Source: Catonia carolina
Taxonomy: Eukaryota; Arthropoda; Insecta; Hemiptera; Achilidae
Direction: 5' to 3'
Assembly (NCBI GenBank): GCA_035578175.1
Contig: JAQMRL010000001.1
Span: forward strand, 52,103,553-52,167,552
DNA length: 64,000 nucleotides
A model generated the notes under the pieces. That model searched no databases. It was not told the origin of the DNA and worked only from the letters and a program-made list of their open reading frames with translations. The position numbers and the translations under genes are program-made. Below, piece by piece: positions 1 through 11,300 of this stretch (position 1 is the stretch's first letter; each line of letters begins with the position of its first letter).

Positions 1-299
1 TTTTAATAAACAATATTTTTATTGTAACACGTTCTACATACTACTGCAGAATTACATTTTTCTACAAAATATTATTAATAGTGTATACTGAAAAATGTAT
101 TTAAATAATGAACTAGTTTACAAAACTCTTCGGCCTCTAGAACTTTATAATGAATAGGTTTCACAACATAAAAATTACTGTCAAATTCAGCTTCAATACC
201 CTACTTTATTTATCAAAATGAAGTAACAGTAATATATTTTTGAGATCACTGGTCACGAAGTAGTCTGTTTATCATTCTGTTGCATATAATAAAAATAAG

Positions 300-737
300 T
301 AAATAATTTTAAATTAATTTTAAAGTGACGCGGTGAAGTTGTACGTCAAACTCAAGCAGTAGGCGTGAGGCCGATGACAAATTAAATTTCGTTTATAATA
401 GTACACCCCTCTGAATCCCGCACACAGGCAGACTGTTGATGGCAGTTTACGCCTTGATGGGCACATTGTGCGCTATCTGTTAGCGATCATAGTAACCACC
501 ATTGCCAGTCGCTAGACGACGGCTCGGTTTCAGTTTATGTTCTGACATCGAGCAGTGCAGAGCGTACAATATCATTGTTGATTTTGGATACCCATATATA
601 CACACAGTATGTCGCCACGAGGATGTTGTGTTCGGTGATTTTTGCATTTTTTCATGATAAATTTGTTTTAGTGTTATTGTTGACTGTGCTGTGAAATAAA
701 TATCTGGTTATCGGTGTTTTATGGTTTTTAGTTGAAA
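300..737 (+). promoter_or_regulatory. Candidate promoter and 5' leader of noc/elB
   Basis: This stretch is visibly richer in G+C than its flanks and lies directly upstream of the first coding exon. A TCAGTT sequence at 530-535 fits the arthropod initiator consensus (A at 532 would be +1). I see no convincing TATA box 25-35 bases before it. The sequence at the downstream-promoter-element distance (559-564) fits that consensus only in part. If transcription starts near 532 the leader is about 206 nt. It then contains short upstream ORFs at 537-545, 609-638, 623-694 and 721-735. The transcription start is inferred, not shown. Confidence 0.4.
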
Positions 738-800
738 ATGATTGCCTCTAATGCAAACCAATATATCAGACCGGAGTATTTAACTCCTTTACCTACCACG
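738..800 (+). CDS. noc: noc/elbow-family zinc-finger protein, coding exon 1 (residues 1-21)
   Basis: This is the first coding exon of the gene completed at 31272-32405. ATG 738-740 has A at -3 and is preceded by an in-frame TAG at 729-731, so no longer N-terminus is possible on this exon. The 21 codons include NQYIRPEYLTPLPTT, the conserved N-terminal signature of insect Noc and Elbow. The exon ends ACG|GTAAGT, a strong splice donor, in phase 0. Joined to exon 2 it reads ...TPLPTT-LDAKKSPLALLAQ..., which is the family's normal continuation and confirms both splice sites. A four-codon uORF (721-735) stops two bases before the ATG. The symbol could equally be elB, because Noc and Elbow are paralogues and sequence reading alone does not separate them. 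Confidence 0.88.
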
Positions 801-2377
801 GTAAGTTTCTAAAATTTATTTATTTTTCTATATTTTTTTAATTATTTAGTTATATAACTATAAATTAGATTCCTTATCTTTATTCAGAAACGCAGTACAA
901 CTTTAAATTAATACTGCCATGTTAAAAGCATTCAAGACAATGTTAAGTGCTTAATGTCCTGTTTTTTTTTTGACGAAATCGCCCAGAAACAGACCCTCGT
1001 CGATGTAAATATATAATTATCTATTATTTAAAGAAAAAGTATAAATAAATATTGGTACTCAACTTATGGCGTTGTATACTGTAAAAATAAACATAAAAAC
1101 TTACAATCTTATATTTAAAATTTTGCGTATGTAATAAACGTATTTTCTTTTTTCGATTTAAACTCGTAAATCTCTGGGTTTTGGAACGTTCAATTAAAAG
1201 AACGAGCTTCTAAATCATACATGAGTTTGGGTGACTCTTAACCATTATAATTTTCAAACGTTAAATGAAAGTCTGATACTTTTAAACGGTTTTTGAATTG
1301 TTAATATCTAATTTAAATATTTTCTATGCACCTGTATAATCGCGTATTATTAGTGCCATTGTTTTACAATTATATTTGTGTTTAAAAATATAATAGGTGA
1401 AGTATATAATGGAAGTTTGATTATTGTTTCTTGTGTGTTTTCATCAAACTTTTAGGTATCATTTGCAAAATAAAGTTCCATATTATGTTAGTTTATTTAT
1501 TAATTTTATTTGATTACAAAAAAAATATATATTTTTTACTTAGTAAGAATATTATGGATAATATTCTCAAAACAAAAAATACAGGTACGGACTACATTTC
1601 CTTTATTTAAATTTATGCAGATGAATCATGATTCGTTTTAAATTGGTAACTTTGCAAATGTTGAGTCTCAGAATATACATTAAACCGATAATTAATGTTA
1701 AAAATTTTGATTAACAATATAAGATTTATCTTATTATCTTGGGTAGGCATGACACGATTTTATTTAGTTATTGATTTATTTTCAGAGAAATAGTATAAGG
1801 ACTATTTTGGTTATCGGTTCTTCTGTATAAAAACTTTTTGAGTATGCAGTTTATTTTAAGTTACTGTTGATGGTTACATTTAGAGAAATGTAAAAAAATA
1901 ATAAATGAGTTTTGTTTGGAAGCATAAAGACAAAACCTTGATTCACTCAGCCTATATGTCAACGTGTCATAATGTAAACATGTTACGGTAAATTAGAATA
2001 TACCTTGCGTAAATGACAATAACATTTTGACACATTAATATTACAATATTTAAATTTCTAATTTTATGCAAACATTTAATTTAGTTATCATCAGTAATTG
2101 TAATACAAATAAAGTCAGCTATGAGTTACAATAAAAATTGTTTTTGTTCACTAATGTTATTACAGCGTAATTATTTGTAAAACGAAATTTGTAACTTGGT
2201 TTTAAAAATTTATCTCTGTGGACGCAACTTAAATTTTTGAGCTTTTTTTGAATGAGATTCTATGTAATTATAAGTGATCTTAATATGTTTATTCGTTATT
2301 TTGTTAAATTCAGAAATGATGTTTCAAGAAGATAAGCTTTATTATTTTTCTGATTAGCTGTATTAAGGATGGTTGTC
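801..2377. other. Intron sequence, no feature recognised
   Basis: AT-rich unique-looking sequence immediately after the splice donor. I see no ORF of note, tRNA-like box or repeat copy. Confidence 0.5.
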
Positions 2378-2515
2378 GGCCGCTTCCGTGGCCCAGTGGT
2401 TAGCGTGCTACGATGCAAAGCGGAGGTCCTGGATTCGATTCCTTGTAAAGATCTGGAAAATTATTTATTATATGTGTAAATCCACAGATCGAAAGAATCC
2501 GAATCGTGATAAAAT
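2378..2515 (+). repeat. tRNA-derived SINE (copy 1)
   Basis: The head is tRNA-like, with an A-box-like stretch (TGGCCCAGTGGTTAGCG) and a B box (GATTCGATTCC) at tRNA spacing. It resembles the heads at 17291 and 28476. It has no acceptor-stem complementarity and runs on into non-tRNA sequence, so it is a SINE and not a tRNA gene. The 3' end is a guess. Confidence 0.6.
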
Positions 2516-5500
2516 ATAGTATATTTCCCTGGTTGGTTACTTTATTAGTTTAAAGAAATGGATTTCTGTTTCAGAGATTAATTTTCTTGAAAAAGTGTCA
2601 TTAAAATTGCGGAACTTAAAGTCTGGACTTATTTGATTAATTATTACAACCCGTTGTCTTAGAAGTCGTACACAAATTTTCGTCGTACTTCAGAATGAAT
2701 TCATTGATCGTAATAACCGCATGAAAAGTTTCAATTGCGATCGCGTAGAATGTAATAATCTATTAGTTTGTTCGAAATATCGTTTAATTGCTAGTTGTTT
2801 GTGAAGAACATTCAATGTATTAATTTTTGAACAGTTTCCATTTCTTGCGTTATTCGTATTTGGTAAGTCAAATCAATCTCTCATTAAAACGTTATTAAAT
2901 ATTTCAGGTATTAACCCCGAGTTTTCAACAATTTAACCGAACCTAAAGAATTTTAAATAATTCATCTAAAAACTACTAATAAAGTCTATTAAACGTTTTG
3001 GCATTTATTGTAGAATTAATATTTGTAATACATACGCATTGGTGGTAAGTTTTAGTTGGTAGAAATGGCTGATGTTTCATTTTCAGAATTGATGGTGAAT
3101 TTACTCCCATTTTGTATTCATCTTTAAGGGCATCGGAATGTAAAGATAATTATTTAACATCCTTCTTGAATGTACATAAAATTTTTTAGGTTTTTCAAAT
3201 ACAAGGTAATATGTCAAAAGTTAGTTTTTGTTGAGTAATTGCTCTTGTCTTGGGGGATCATCCTCAGATTTAACTATAGCCAATCCTTGTTTATTTTTTA
3301 CTGACGATTCTGTCTTAACGAAATTTAATTTAGGAAGACCGTTCGGTTTACGGTTATGAATAAGTATAACATCGTTCAAAGTTGAGATATAAATTTTATT
3401 TTAAAAAATCCTACAAATTTTTTTTTTAAATTAGTTTGAAAACACTGATGTAAGGAGTGCGTGTAAAAAGTAAGGTTTTAGAAATCTGATTTTAAAGTAA
3501 ATCTGTCTAAAAAAACCATCACTTTTAAGAGAATGGTTATGGGGATGTTAGGTGTATATTTTTAAAAAACGATGCATACGATGTGCTGTTTTTAATTGCT
3601 AGCTTATTCCACGTACCTCGTCGGGTCAAATTTTAAATGTTAAATGAAATCTTAGAGGTCGGTCAAAGAACCTACGGTGCAATTTTAGAAATGTTTCGTT
3701 GACTTAAGGGAATATAATCCGTTGATGTGTAAAATAAGTTGTGCTAAGACAACTAAAACACCGATGGAGTAGATACATAATAATATTAAGACTACACTAG
3801 GAATAAAGTTTTATTTTTTTTAAATTTAAGATAATTTTCGGGATTACTGTCTCTGAGTAGTGACCTCCTCTGAGCCATAAATGTCTTTTCTTATGTAAAT
3901 GCACATTTTGATCAGTTTTACCAGTCATATATGCACAGTTGCAAATTTTTAAGTCAAATAAGTAGACCTAAAAATAATAAAAATGGACCTCTAAATTTGG
4001 ATGTTTATTGCTTACTGAATTTCAATTTTGAGGATTTCTGATAAATTGCAAGGCAGTGTAACTTATAACTTCAAACTTATTCCGCAGTGCTTATTATTTT
4101 GTTTTAGATTTGAAGAATTCAGTTACATTTATCACAATGTCAAAATTACTGTTTTCATACCGTATTGCACGTGAAATATGAATGAAATTAAGAGAACATT
4201 TATAAGAAAACAAAAGAGTTACTCCGTGAATTATACGTTTTGCTACAACTCTGTATTGAAAATAACAGTTTTTAACATTTTGACATAATAGATCTACTTC
4301 TTGCTGGTCAAATGGATTGTTACATGCAATGCAGTCGTATAAAAATTTACAAAAGTTTCATTATTTACATACTTCCTTTCAAGCGACTCGCTTTAAATTT
4401 AAATTTCATGTAATTGTTGACTAATTTGTAGTAAAATGTTGTACTGTATTTTTCATAATTTACTTTCAGCTTCTGGCCAGGAAGTACCAACTAACTACTA
4501 AACTATCTTCGTTGTATTCTAATACCATTACGATTTATGATAATTATACAGATTGTTTCAAGAATAATTGTAATAAAACTTAGAAGTTCATTTAACTAAA
4601 TCTCGGTATTTCAAGTTCTTTGTTTGTTTCTATGCCGTGTTGTTTTATAAAAATACTTAACTAATTTGGTTATTAGATATTTTTCTGTATTACTTGTACA
4701 AAAATTATTTTAATTTGGTACACTAAATTTACTTTTTTCTTTAAACCCGAATTCTAGTTACGTCCTTTTTAGAATTTACTTTCCTTAAACCTGTTAAAGC
4801 TTTTGAAAACTCTACTGTTCCATAATTTTTCCAAAACTATTTTACAACCAAATTTGGACGTATGTGGTTTTTGGGACAGCAGCAACAATTTAAAGTTGAG
4901 CCTTTCATTCATAATTGTTAAGACTTTCTTCTGGTGTTCGCTTTTATGTTCGGATTAGAACACTCCATGAATATTTCAAAATTCCAACAGTTAAAGAACA
5001 GTTCTAGAGTAGTTGCTTCGTACAGTAGTTGTTATATTTCGTTTGGGAGACTAAGCTGAAAATTATTAATCTACAGCAAGCTGAAAAAATTAAAATAAAA
5101 GTAAAAAAAATTAAAGTAAGTTTCTTTATATTAAAAGTCTAGTAACAAGAACAATTTCAGAAAATAAATTAGATCATTTACGGGCCTCGATCAGGAACTG
5201 TTTGAACCGTTTATCCACCACGTTCTAGACAAACTGCTCATTCTGGGCCATCAGCACACCTAACGATTTTTTCACTTCATATCGCTGAAATTAGATCAAT
5301 TATAGAAGCTATCAACTTTCAAAATCATGTAAAAAAATATTATCATTTGTAGCTAATTTTTGAGTTTGAAATGTGATCTAGTAAATGTGCTTACCTGTAT
5401 CGTTACTATAGAAAACTGCTCTTACTATGTGTGAATTGTTCAATTTATATTGTTTTAGAACCTGGGTCTCAATTGGTAAGTTGCTGAGGAAAAGAAAAAA

Positions 5501-5909
5501 AAAAATTTTTACTATCGAATTGAGGCGATATAGGTAGTCATCACTAAGTAAGAGTGGGGAATCAATAAATTTTCGTATTCTTTTCTGGAATTGAACCAGA
5601 TTTGTCAATGGTTAGTCAAATACATTAATATAAGGAAGATATCTAGGCGTTTACACCCGGAGCTAGTTAAATGTTCTTCTTCAAACACATTTTACCAACA
5701 GGTTTCTATGGTTGGTCACTGGTATTCTAATACGTAGAATCTTTACAAAATGATTGAAACATCCTTTATTTTGTTTATTTTTATGTAAGTGTTGAACAGC
5801 TAATTCTTCCCTAATATTTTCATTCCTTGCTCTCTCATATTATGTGATGCCCATGCAGATTCCCTAAGAGTTTTATGTCATTAATCTGCATCTTGCTGTA
5901 GTCTTATCT
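2516..5909. other. Intron sequence, no feature recognised
   Basis: AT-rich sequence of about 3.4 kb. ORFs are short and in random frames. I recognise no repeat family or conserved-looking block. Confidence 0.45.
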
Positions 5910-6183
5910 CAGTGGTTTTCAAACTTACTTTATTCGATGACCCCTTTAATTATTGATGTTGTCGGACCCCTCAAAAGTGACCCTTTACAATTTTTATTAA
6001 TTTTGTAGCAATAACTATTGTAAAAGTATTTATTTAAAAATAAAAAGTTGAAGGGCGGAAAAAAGAAAGCTTTCTGTTTGTTTTGATACTTATTTCTTAT
6101 TTATTTCTTACATTGAATACTGTTGGAAAAAGACAGGACTCATAGTATTAATTACAAAAATTTACCAATAATAGATTTAATAT

Positions 6184-6580
6184 CGCCCGTAGCGGGCAGG
6201 TGGAGTGTTAAATTAATTGCACTAGATCTGTTTCAGGGCTACAAAAATTTCGGCTTCTTATCACATAATCAGCCAATTATATGACTTAACTATTTAAGAA
6301 CGGAAGAGGTAGAGGTATAAAAGACACTAGTCAGAGTTATCGCCTCTGAGCGTAATGAATTTCACTATACAGCCAGACCCTGTCGTAAATGAAGTGACTG
6401 TGTCATTTGCAGAGTGTAAAGTAGATGCTTGACGAAGGGTCTGGCATGCTGATAAGCATACTTTTTCAACTCAGTAAGGAAGGCAATAGTAAACCACCTG
6501 ACTGACTCCTCGTTTTTACTTAGTAAATCCTCTAAAGGTTCAAACCAGCATTCCGGCTGATTACCTAAACAACAACAACA
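6184..6580 (+). repeat. Interspersed ~390-bp repeat with (AAC)n tail, copy 1
   Basis: First of five copies in the window (others at 21837, 36549, 60511, 62735). The 5' end reads CCCGTAGCGGGCAGGTGGAG. The body includes ATATGACTTAACTATTTAAG, a CAGCCAGACCCTGT block and a GGAAGGCAATAGTAAACCAC block. The 3' end is GTTCAAACC, then CCGGCTGATTACCT and AACAACAACAACA. The GTTCAAACC word fits the pol III B-box consensus (GWTCRANNC) but sits near the 3' end, unlike an ordinary tRNA SINE. Reading frames differ between copies, so it is not coding. It is a SINE-like or other non-autonomous retroelement of a family I cannot name. Confidence 0.7.
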
Positions 6581-6628
6581 GATTTAATAAGCAAACATAA
6601 AATAAAACAAATCAACAATAGTAAAATA

Positions 6629-7379
6629 CACTAAAACCTCCTCAAAACGACCACGTGCGGTGAGCTCAAAGTGGTCGGTTTGAGAGGTGGTCGTTTTGGA
6701 GAAGTGGAGATCAGGACAATACCCTAATTAAAATAACTTCATTATTATGAAAAATTTATGATTATTTACTCCAAAAATATTGTTTACATAAAATAAAAAA
6801 AATTGTAGTTAAAACATCACTACTTAACCTACAAGTCAGTACAGCAACTGATGTAACTTTTTTATTAGTAGATCGTGCATGATAGTAGCCTACTACGCAT
6901 AATGTAAAACTTGCTTATAATAATAATTCTTACCGTGAGATACTGTAGTTTATTACATATCACTCAAAATTTTTTAAAACTTAGAAAACATTTTAAAATA
7001 ATTTATTTGTAGTTTTCGTGGTTTTCCCGCTAATACAATAGAAGTTGAAGCTTGTTAAATTGTAGGTGTTATACTGTGTAAACTGCATACGTTTATAAAT
7101 CTGTCAATACTCGAGGTAGCAGTATCAATTTATGTAGCGCATGGCTATTCTGTATTACATTTACATCTGTATTCTGTATTCCATCTACCTTTAATTTCTA
7201 TATTATTAAATTAAATTGGACGCTTTTGCTCGTTTTAACCGGTCGCGGTTGGATAAGAGAGTCGTTTAGTTGAAGTTAATTTTTTTTGGGAAGAATAGTT
7301 AATATTTTGGCTCCCGAAAAATCTGGTCGTTAGAGAGTTGGTCGCTTAGAAGAGGTGGTCGTTTGTGGAGGTTTTACTG
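6629..7379. mobile_element. pogo/Tigger-like MITE with TA target duplication
   Basis: The left terminus CACTAAAACCTCCTCAAAAC (6629-6648) is matched in inverse orientation by the right terminus ending GGAGGTTTTACTG (7379). The inverted repeat continues to the GACCAC / GTGGTC words, about 25 bp with a few mismatches. TA flanks both sides (6627-6628 and 7380-7381), the target-site duplication of Tc1/mariner/pogo elements. GGTCG and GTCGTTT words recur just inside both ends. No transposase ORF is present, so it is non-autonomous, and it sits inside the possible hAT element. Confidence 0.6.
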
Positions 7380-7575
7380 TACCATTATTTCAGTACGAAG
7401 GATGGTGTTGTTTTTTTGCGATTTTGACAAACTCTGAAATGTTGAGTTTTATTTTCGAAAGTTTGAGTCATGTTCTTTTTGCTGGGCTTTAGGTTGCTCA
7501 GTAGTATGTCATGGCCGGAAAGTGTACGCCACGTACACATTTTTTTTAAAAGCCTTATAGGACTACATAAGTTCT

Positions 7576-8104
7576 TCAAGTTTGGAAAATCTTCAATTTC
7601 ATCTTTTGGATCTTATCCATTTTCTTAATGTTCTTATTGTTGATTTTCTCCCAATAATTCTTCATTGCGTTAGATTTTATTTTCCGTTCTATCTCAGAAT
7701 ACACCGCTTTTTGATTTTTCGTTGGTTTGTTTGCTGGAGTCATGTTTTTCAGTTTATGATTATTTTTTATCTTGGTTTTTAACTGTTCAAGTGAAATCTG
7801 TAGTTCTTCTAGGTCTTCTTTAATTTTGCGAAACCAGTGCGGTTGGCACCTTTTACTTAAAAAGTATTTAATGAGCTGTCTATATATTCTAGAGGATTCA
7901 TCCGCATGATGTGTCCGAAAAAGAAAATTCTCTTTTTTCTTATTTGATCCGCAAGCGGTTCCGTGTTCCTATAGTTTTCTTCTTTGTGCATCGGTTTCCA
8001 AACTCCGTCTGATAAACGCCTTTTATTGATACACCTTCCAATGACCCGTCGCTCCAGTTTGGAAAGTCTGTGTTTCGAGTTTATTTTCCGTAGGTTAAGC
8101 TAAA
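7576..8104 (-). pseudogene. Non-LTR retrotransposon ORF2, C-terminal fragment
   Basis: Read on the minus strand from about 8104 down, the sequence codes for a reverse-transcriptase C-terminal region: LERRVIGRCINKRRL, then IRKKRIFFFGHIMRMNP, then KYFLSKRCQPHWFRKIKEDL, ending in a Lys-rich tail with a TGA at 7576-7578. The pattern of a basic stretch, FGHIMRM and a WF.KIKEDL helix is familiar from insect RTE-like elements. One frameshift near 7890 separates the two halves. Apart from that the frame is open over about 170 codons, so the copy is fairly young. It is 5'-truncated and has no endonuclease or catalytic RT motif. The sequence from 7575 to about 7382 is probably its 3' UTR. Confidence 0.65.
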
Positions 8105-8309
8105 TAGTGTTTCCCTTAGTTGCGTTATTTCTAATAAAATCACCGCATTGTAGTGACGCAATTTTGACTCTATTGACCTACACATTTTGTAATAAAAATT
8201 AAATTTCTTGTTCACAGAAATATAGGTTGTTCTTGGTACAAATGCTTTATAAAATAAAAAGACAAGTTTTAAAACCTGTGGTCCGCGGACCGCACTTTGA
8301 GAAACAGTG

Positions 8310-11300
8310 GTCTATCTTATATAAATAGACGGGTAACAAATATACTTAGACTGTTAAATAAATCTGTACTAGAGTAAAAAGCGTTAGTGGCAGTTAATTG
8401 TCACTTATTGCAAGCATAATTTTTGTGATAATTTATACATATTACTCAAAAATAATATAGAAAAAATGTAGAATAGTGCGCTAAACAGAAGCATCTAAGT
8501 AAGTTCATCATATGTTCACTGGCTTGTTAAATTTAATAGAATTATAATACGATGATTATTATTCTTGGATCGCCTGTGGTAATCAACGTTTTTGAAATTC
8601 AGTCTGTTATTTAAATTTTTATATAAATTCAAATCATTCACATAAAGTCATGATAAAGTTACGTATACGGGGAAAAGGCATTTCTAGGAAAACTATATTA
8701 TACTTATATTTAGTATTTCACAGTCAGTGAATTTATAAACTTTGGCCTATTATTTACAACTATTCATTAATTTGTTGGTGTGTTATCCAAATGACTGAAA
8801 TTCATTTATGTGTTGTTTGGGTTTTTAAATTAATGCAGTTTAAGCAACATATTTCTAAGATTTATTTGCTGGTTTATTGCATAATAAGAATCGAAATTGT
8901 TTAAAAATAACTTCAAATATCTCTGTTGTTAATTCATTAATTATTAGACCATGTCCAGTTCAAAGAAACTGTAATAGGCGTTTGTAATAAACTTGATTTA
9001 TTAATGTCCATTCTTTATTTTATAAAATGTGTCGTAATTTGTGAAGCTATAATTAGATAAAGTTTGAATAATGACTTTGTATAAATTTTGTATGACTATT
9101 GTAATCAAATTTAAAAAAAAAACATATTTTCAAGAAATGTCACATTAAGTTTTTTCTTTAGAAAATTGTAGATGAATATGAGTTTAGTTTTCTTACTATG
9201 GAACCAGATTTTTCACTACTTTTGTAATACGATTAAATAGAAGACCTAAAATGTGTATCAGTAAAATAATACAGGTCAATTTTTTTCTCGGTTGCAAAAT
9301 TAGCTAACAAATTTTTTCGTGTTCCTTAAGCTGTGAACTGGTTTAGATTTTTAACGCTTCTGGGCAATTTGTTTCTTCAATAAGTAATCTCATATTGAGA
9401 AAACCCTTTTTTGTGGATAATACTGTAAATTTTATAAGAAATTGTTCTCAGCAATCGTGTTAAGAAAAATCGCATTTTGGTGATAGCAGTACCTTACGTT
9501 TTCCCAAAGGATTTTTGGTTAACATAAAATTATTAATAATATAGTTTAAGTCAAAATTATTAGTTGGTTAATTAAAATATCCTTATATTTATTTTTTGTT
9601 TTATAAAATCCTAGGGAATGCGCTAAAATTTGTACCCCTGTCTTTGTAATGTTTGTGTGGTTATTCACACATGATCAGTGTACCAAACATTTTAAAAATC
9701 CTATAAAGCATAATTTGTTATTGAAAATGTTATAAATTTTAATTGGTATAAGGGATTTGTTTCCGGAAATCCTGTTATTCAAAATGTGCTGTCCTGATTT
9801 TATTTTCCATATGGATACGTGTTGTTTTTCTTTTATTTATTTTTATTCAACACGTTTCTTGTGACTTGTTTTTGACTGATTAAATTGGCGTTGTTTTGAG
9901 TTGAATACACATTTGCACATATTGTTTAGTTGTACTACTTTTATAGTATCTTAAAATTAATTACTGCAGCATCACTGTTCGTTTCCTGTATTTTTTTACC
10001 ATCCACTGTTTTGGTATGTCCACAGCTTTTCGTGAAGTCCTTCTCTATTCATTGACTGGAAGACTGATAATTGAGATAATGTTTTCTGTTTTCATCAATT
10101 CTTCTGCTTAGGCTACTGTCCATTCTTCTGTAATTTATTGAGGTTTACCCATCCGTAAGAGACCATTTATTGAACATTACTTTCCAGCATACTATTTTTT
10201 CATTCTCTACAGTGCCGTTCTATTCTGTTAGAGTAGTCTTGATTCCACTTGGTTACACTTCAAAATGACAATTTTTCGATTTTTGTGAACAACATAAATT
10301 TGTTTAGAAGAAGTAGAAACTTTCCTTTCAAATATTTCTATTTAAAAGTAAAGTTTGTGAATAGGTTGGGTTCTATTTTGTAACACAGTGTTTGTTTTTT
10401 TTGGAAATAGTTGAACCACTTGTTTGAGATTTATTTATTGGGCTTATTAAGAAACTTTTGTATAACTTACAAGCTAAAAATTATTAACAGAGTTCTTTTA
10501 CATCCTCTTCCTATTCATAAAATAGTGATTATAATTTGTCTATAAAGACGTTATTGTTTACATGTACTGTACTTTAAAATTCAGGTATGAAATATATAGT
10601 TCAGAAATGTATCAATTTTTCAATCATAGTGCGTGATAACAAACAATTAATTTCCATAATACCGGAAGAAATAAATTACTGAGTTTTTAGTCATATTTTA
10701 TGTTAATTATTTAATTGCGGTGTACTACTTTATTATGTTACTACGTTTTAATCTTTTGATTGTAATTAGTTTTATAAACTTACGAAATATTGCTACGATC
10801 ACTTTTTAAAATTTAAAAGTTACATAACCTATTTTCTTGTTTACAAAATATCATCGGTTATTTTTATTTGCTGTCAGTAAAAAACATTCAGTCATATTTA
10901 AAACAGTTTAAACTTCCTCTATTATACATATTCTAAAAATTAAATTTACTACCTACTTTTTTTGAAATAACTGAATTACATTTATCAAATTTTTATTTAA
11001 GGGGAGACTGAACGTTGTATCACGCCAATGTTAAATTTGCTATTTTAGGTACATTTTTTATAGGATTGGTATAAGCTAGATAAATTAAACTTTACACAAT
11101 TTTAGTCGTCGGATTTCTCTAGCTACTCACAGGTTTTCAATTTAATCTGTGAGCCCATAAAATTAAAAACACTAAACGAATAACATAAAATATTTACAAA
11201 TTTCTTAATACGTTTTTTGGATATTAGTAATTGTTGGAGCATCTGAGGAAGTCATTAAAATGTTGGTATTTGTGCATGTACAAGATGAACGTAATACGTA

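Larger units (their letters stand above)
5910..8309. mobile_element. Possible hAT-type element interrupted by nested insertions
   Basis: The left end reads CAGTGGTTTTCAAACTT (from 5910). The right end, read on the minus strand from 8309, is CACTGTTTCTCAAAGT. Both resemble the CAGTGGTTCTCAAACTT terminus common in hAT transposons. The flanking 8-mers (5902-5909 and 8310-8317) match at only 5 of 8 positions, so the target duplication is imperfect or decayed. No hAT transposase is visible. The interior is filled by a copy of the 390-bp repeat, a pogo-like MITE and a minus-strand retrotransposon fragment, each listed separately. Confidence 0.35.
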
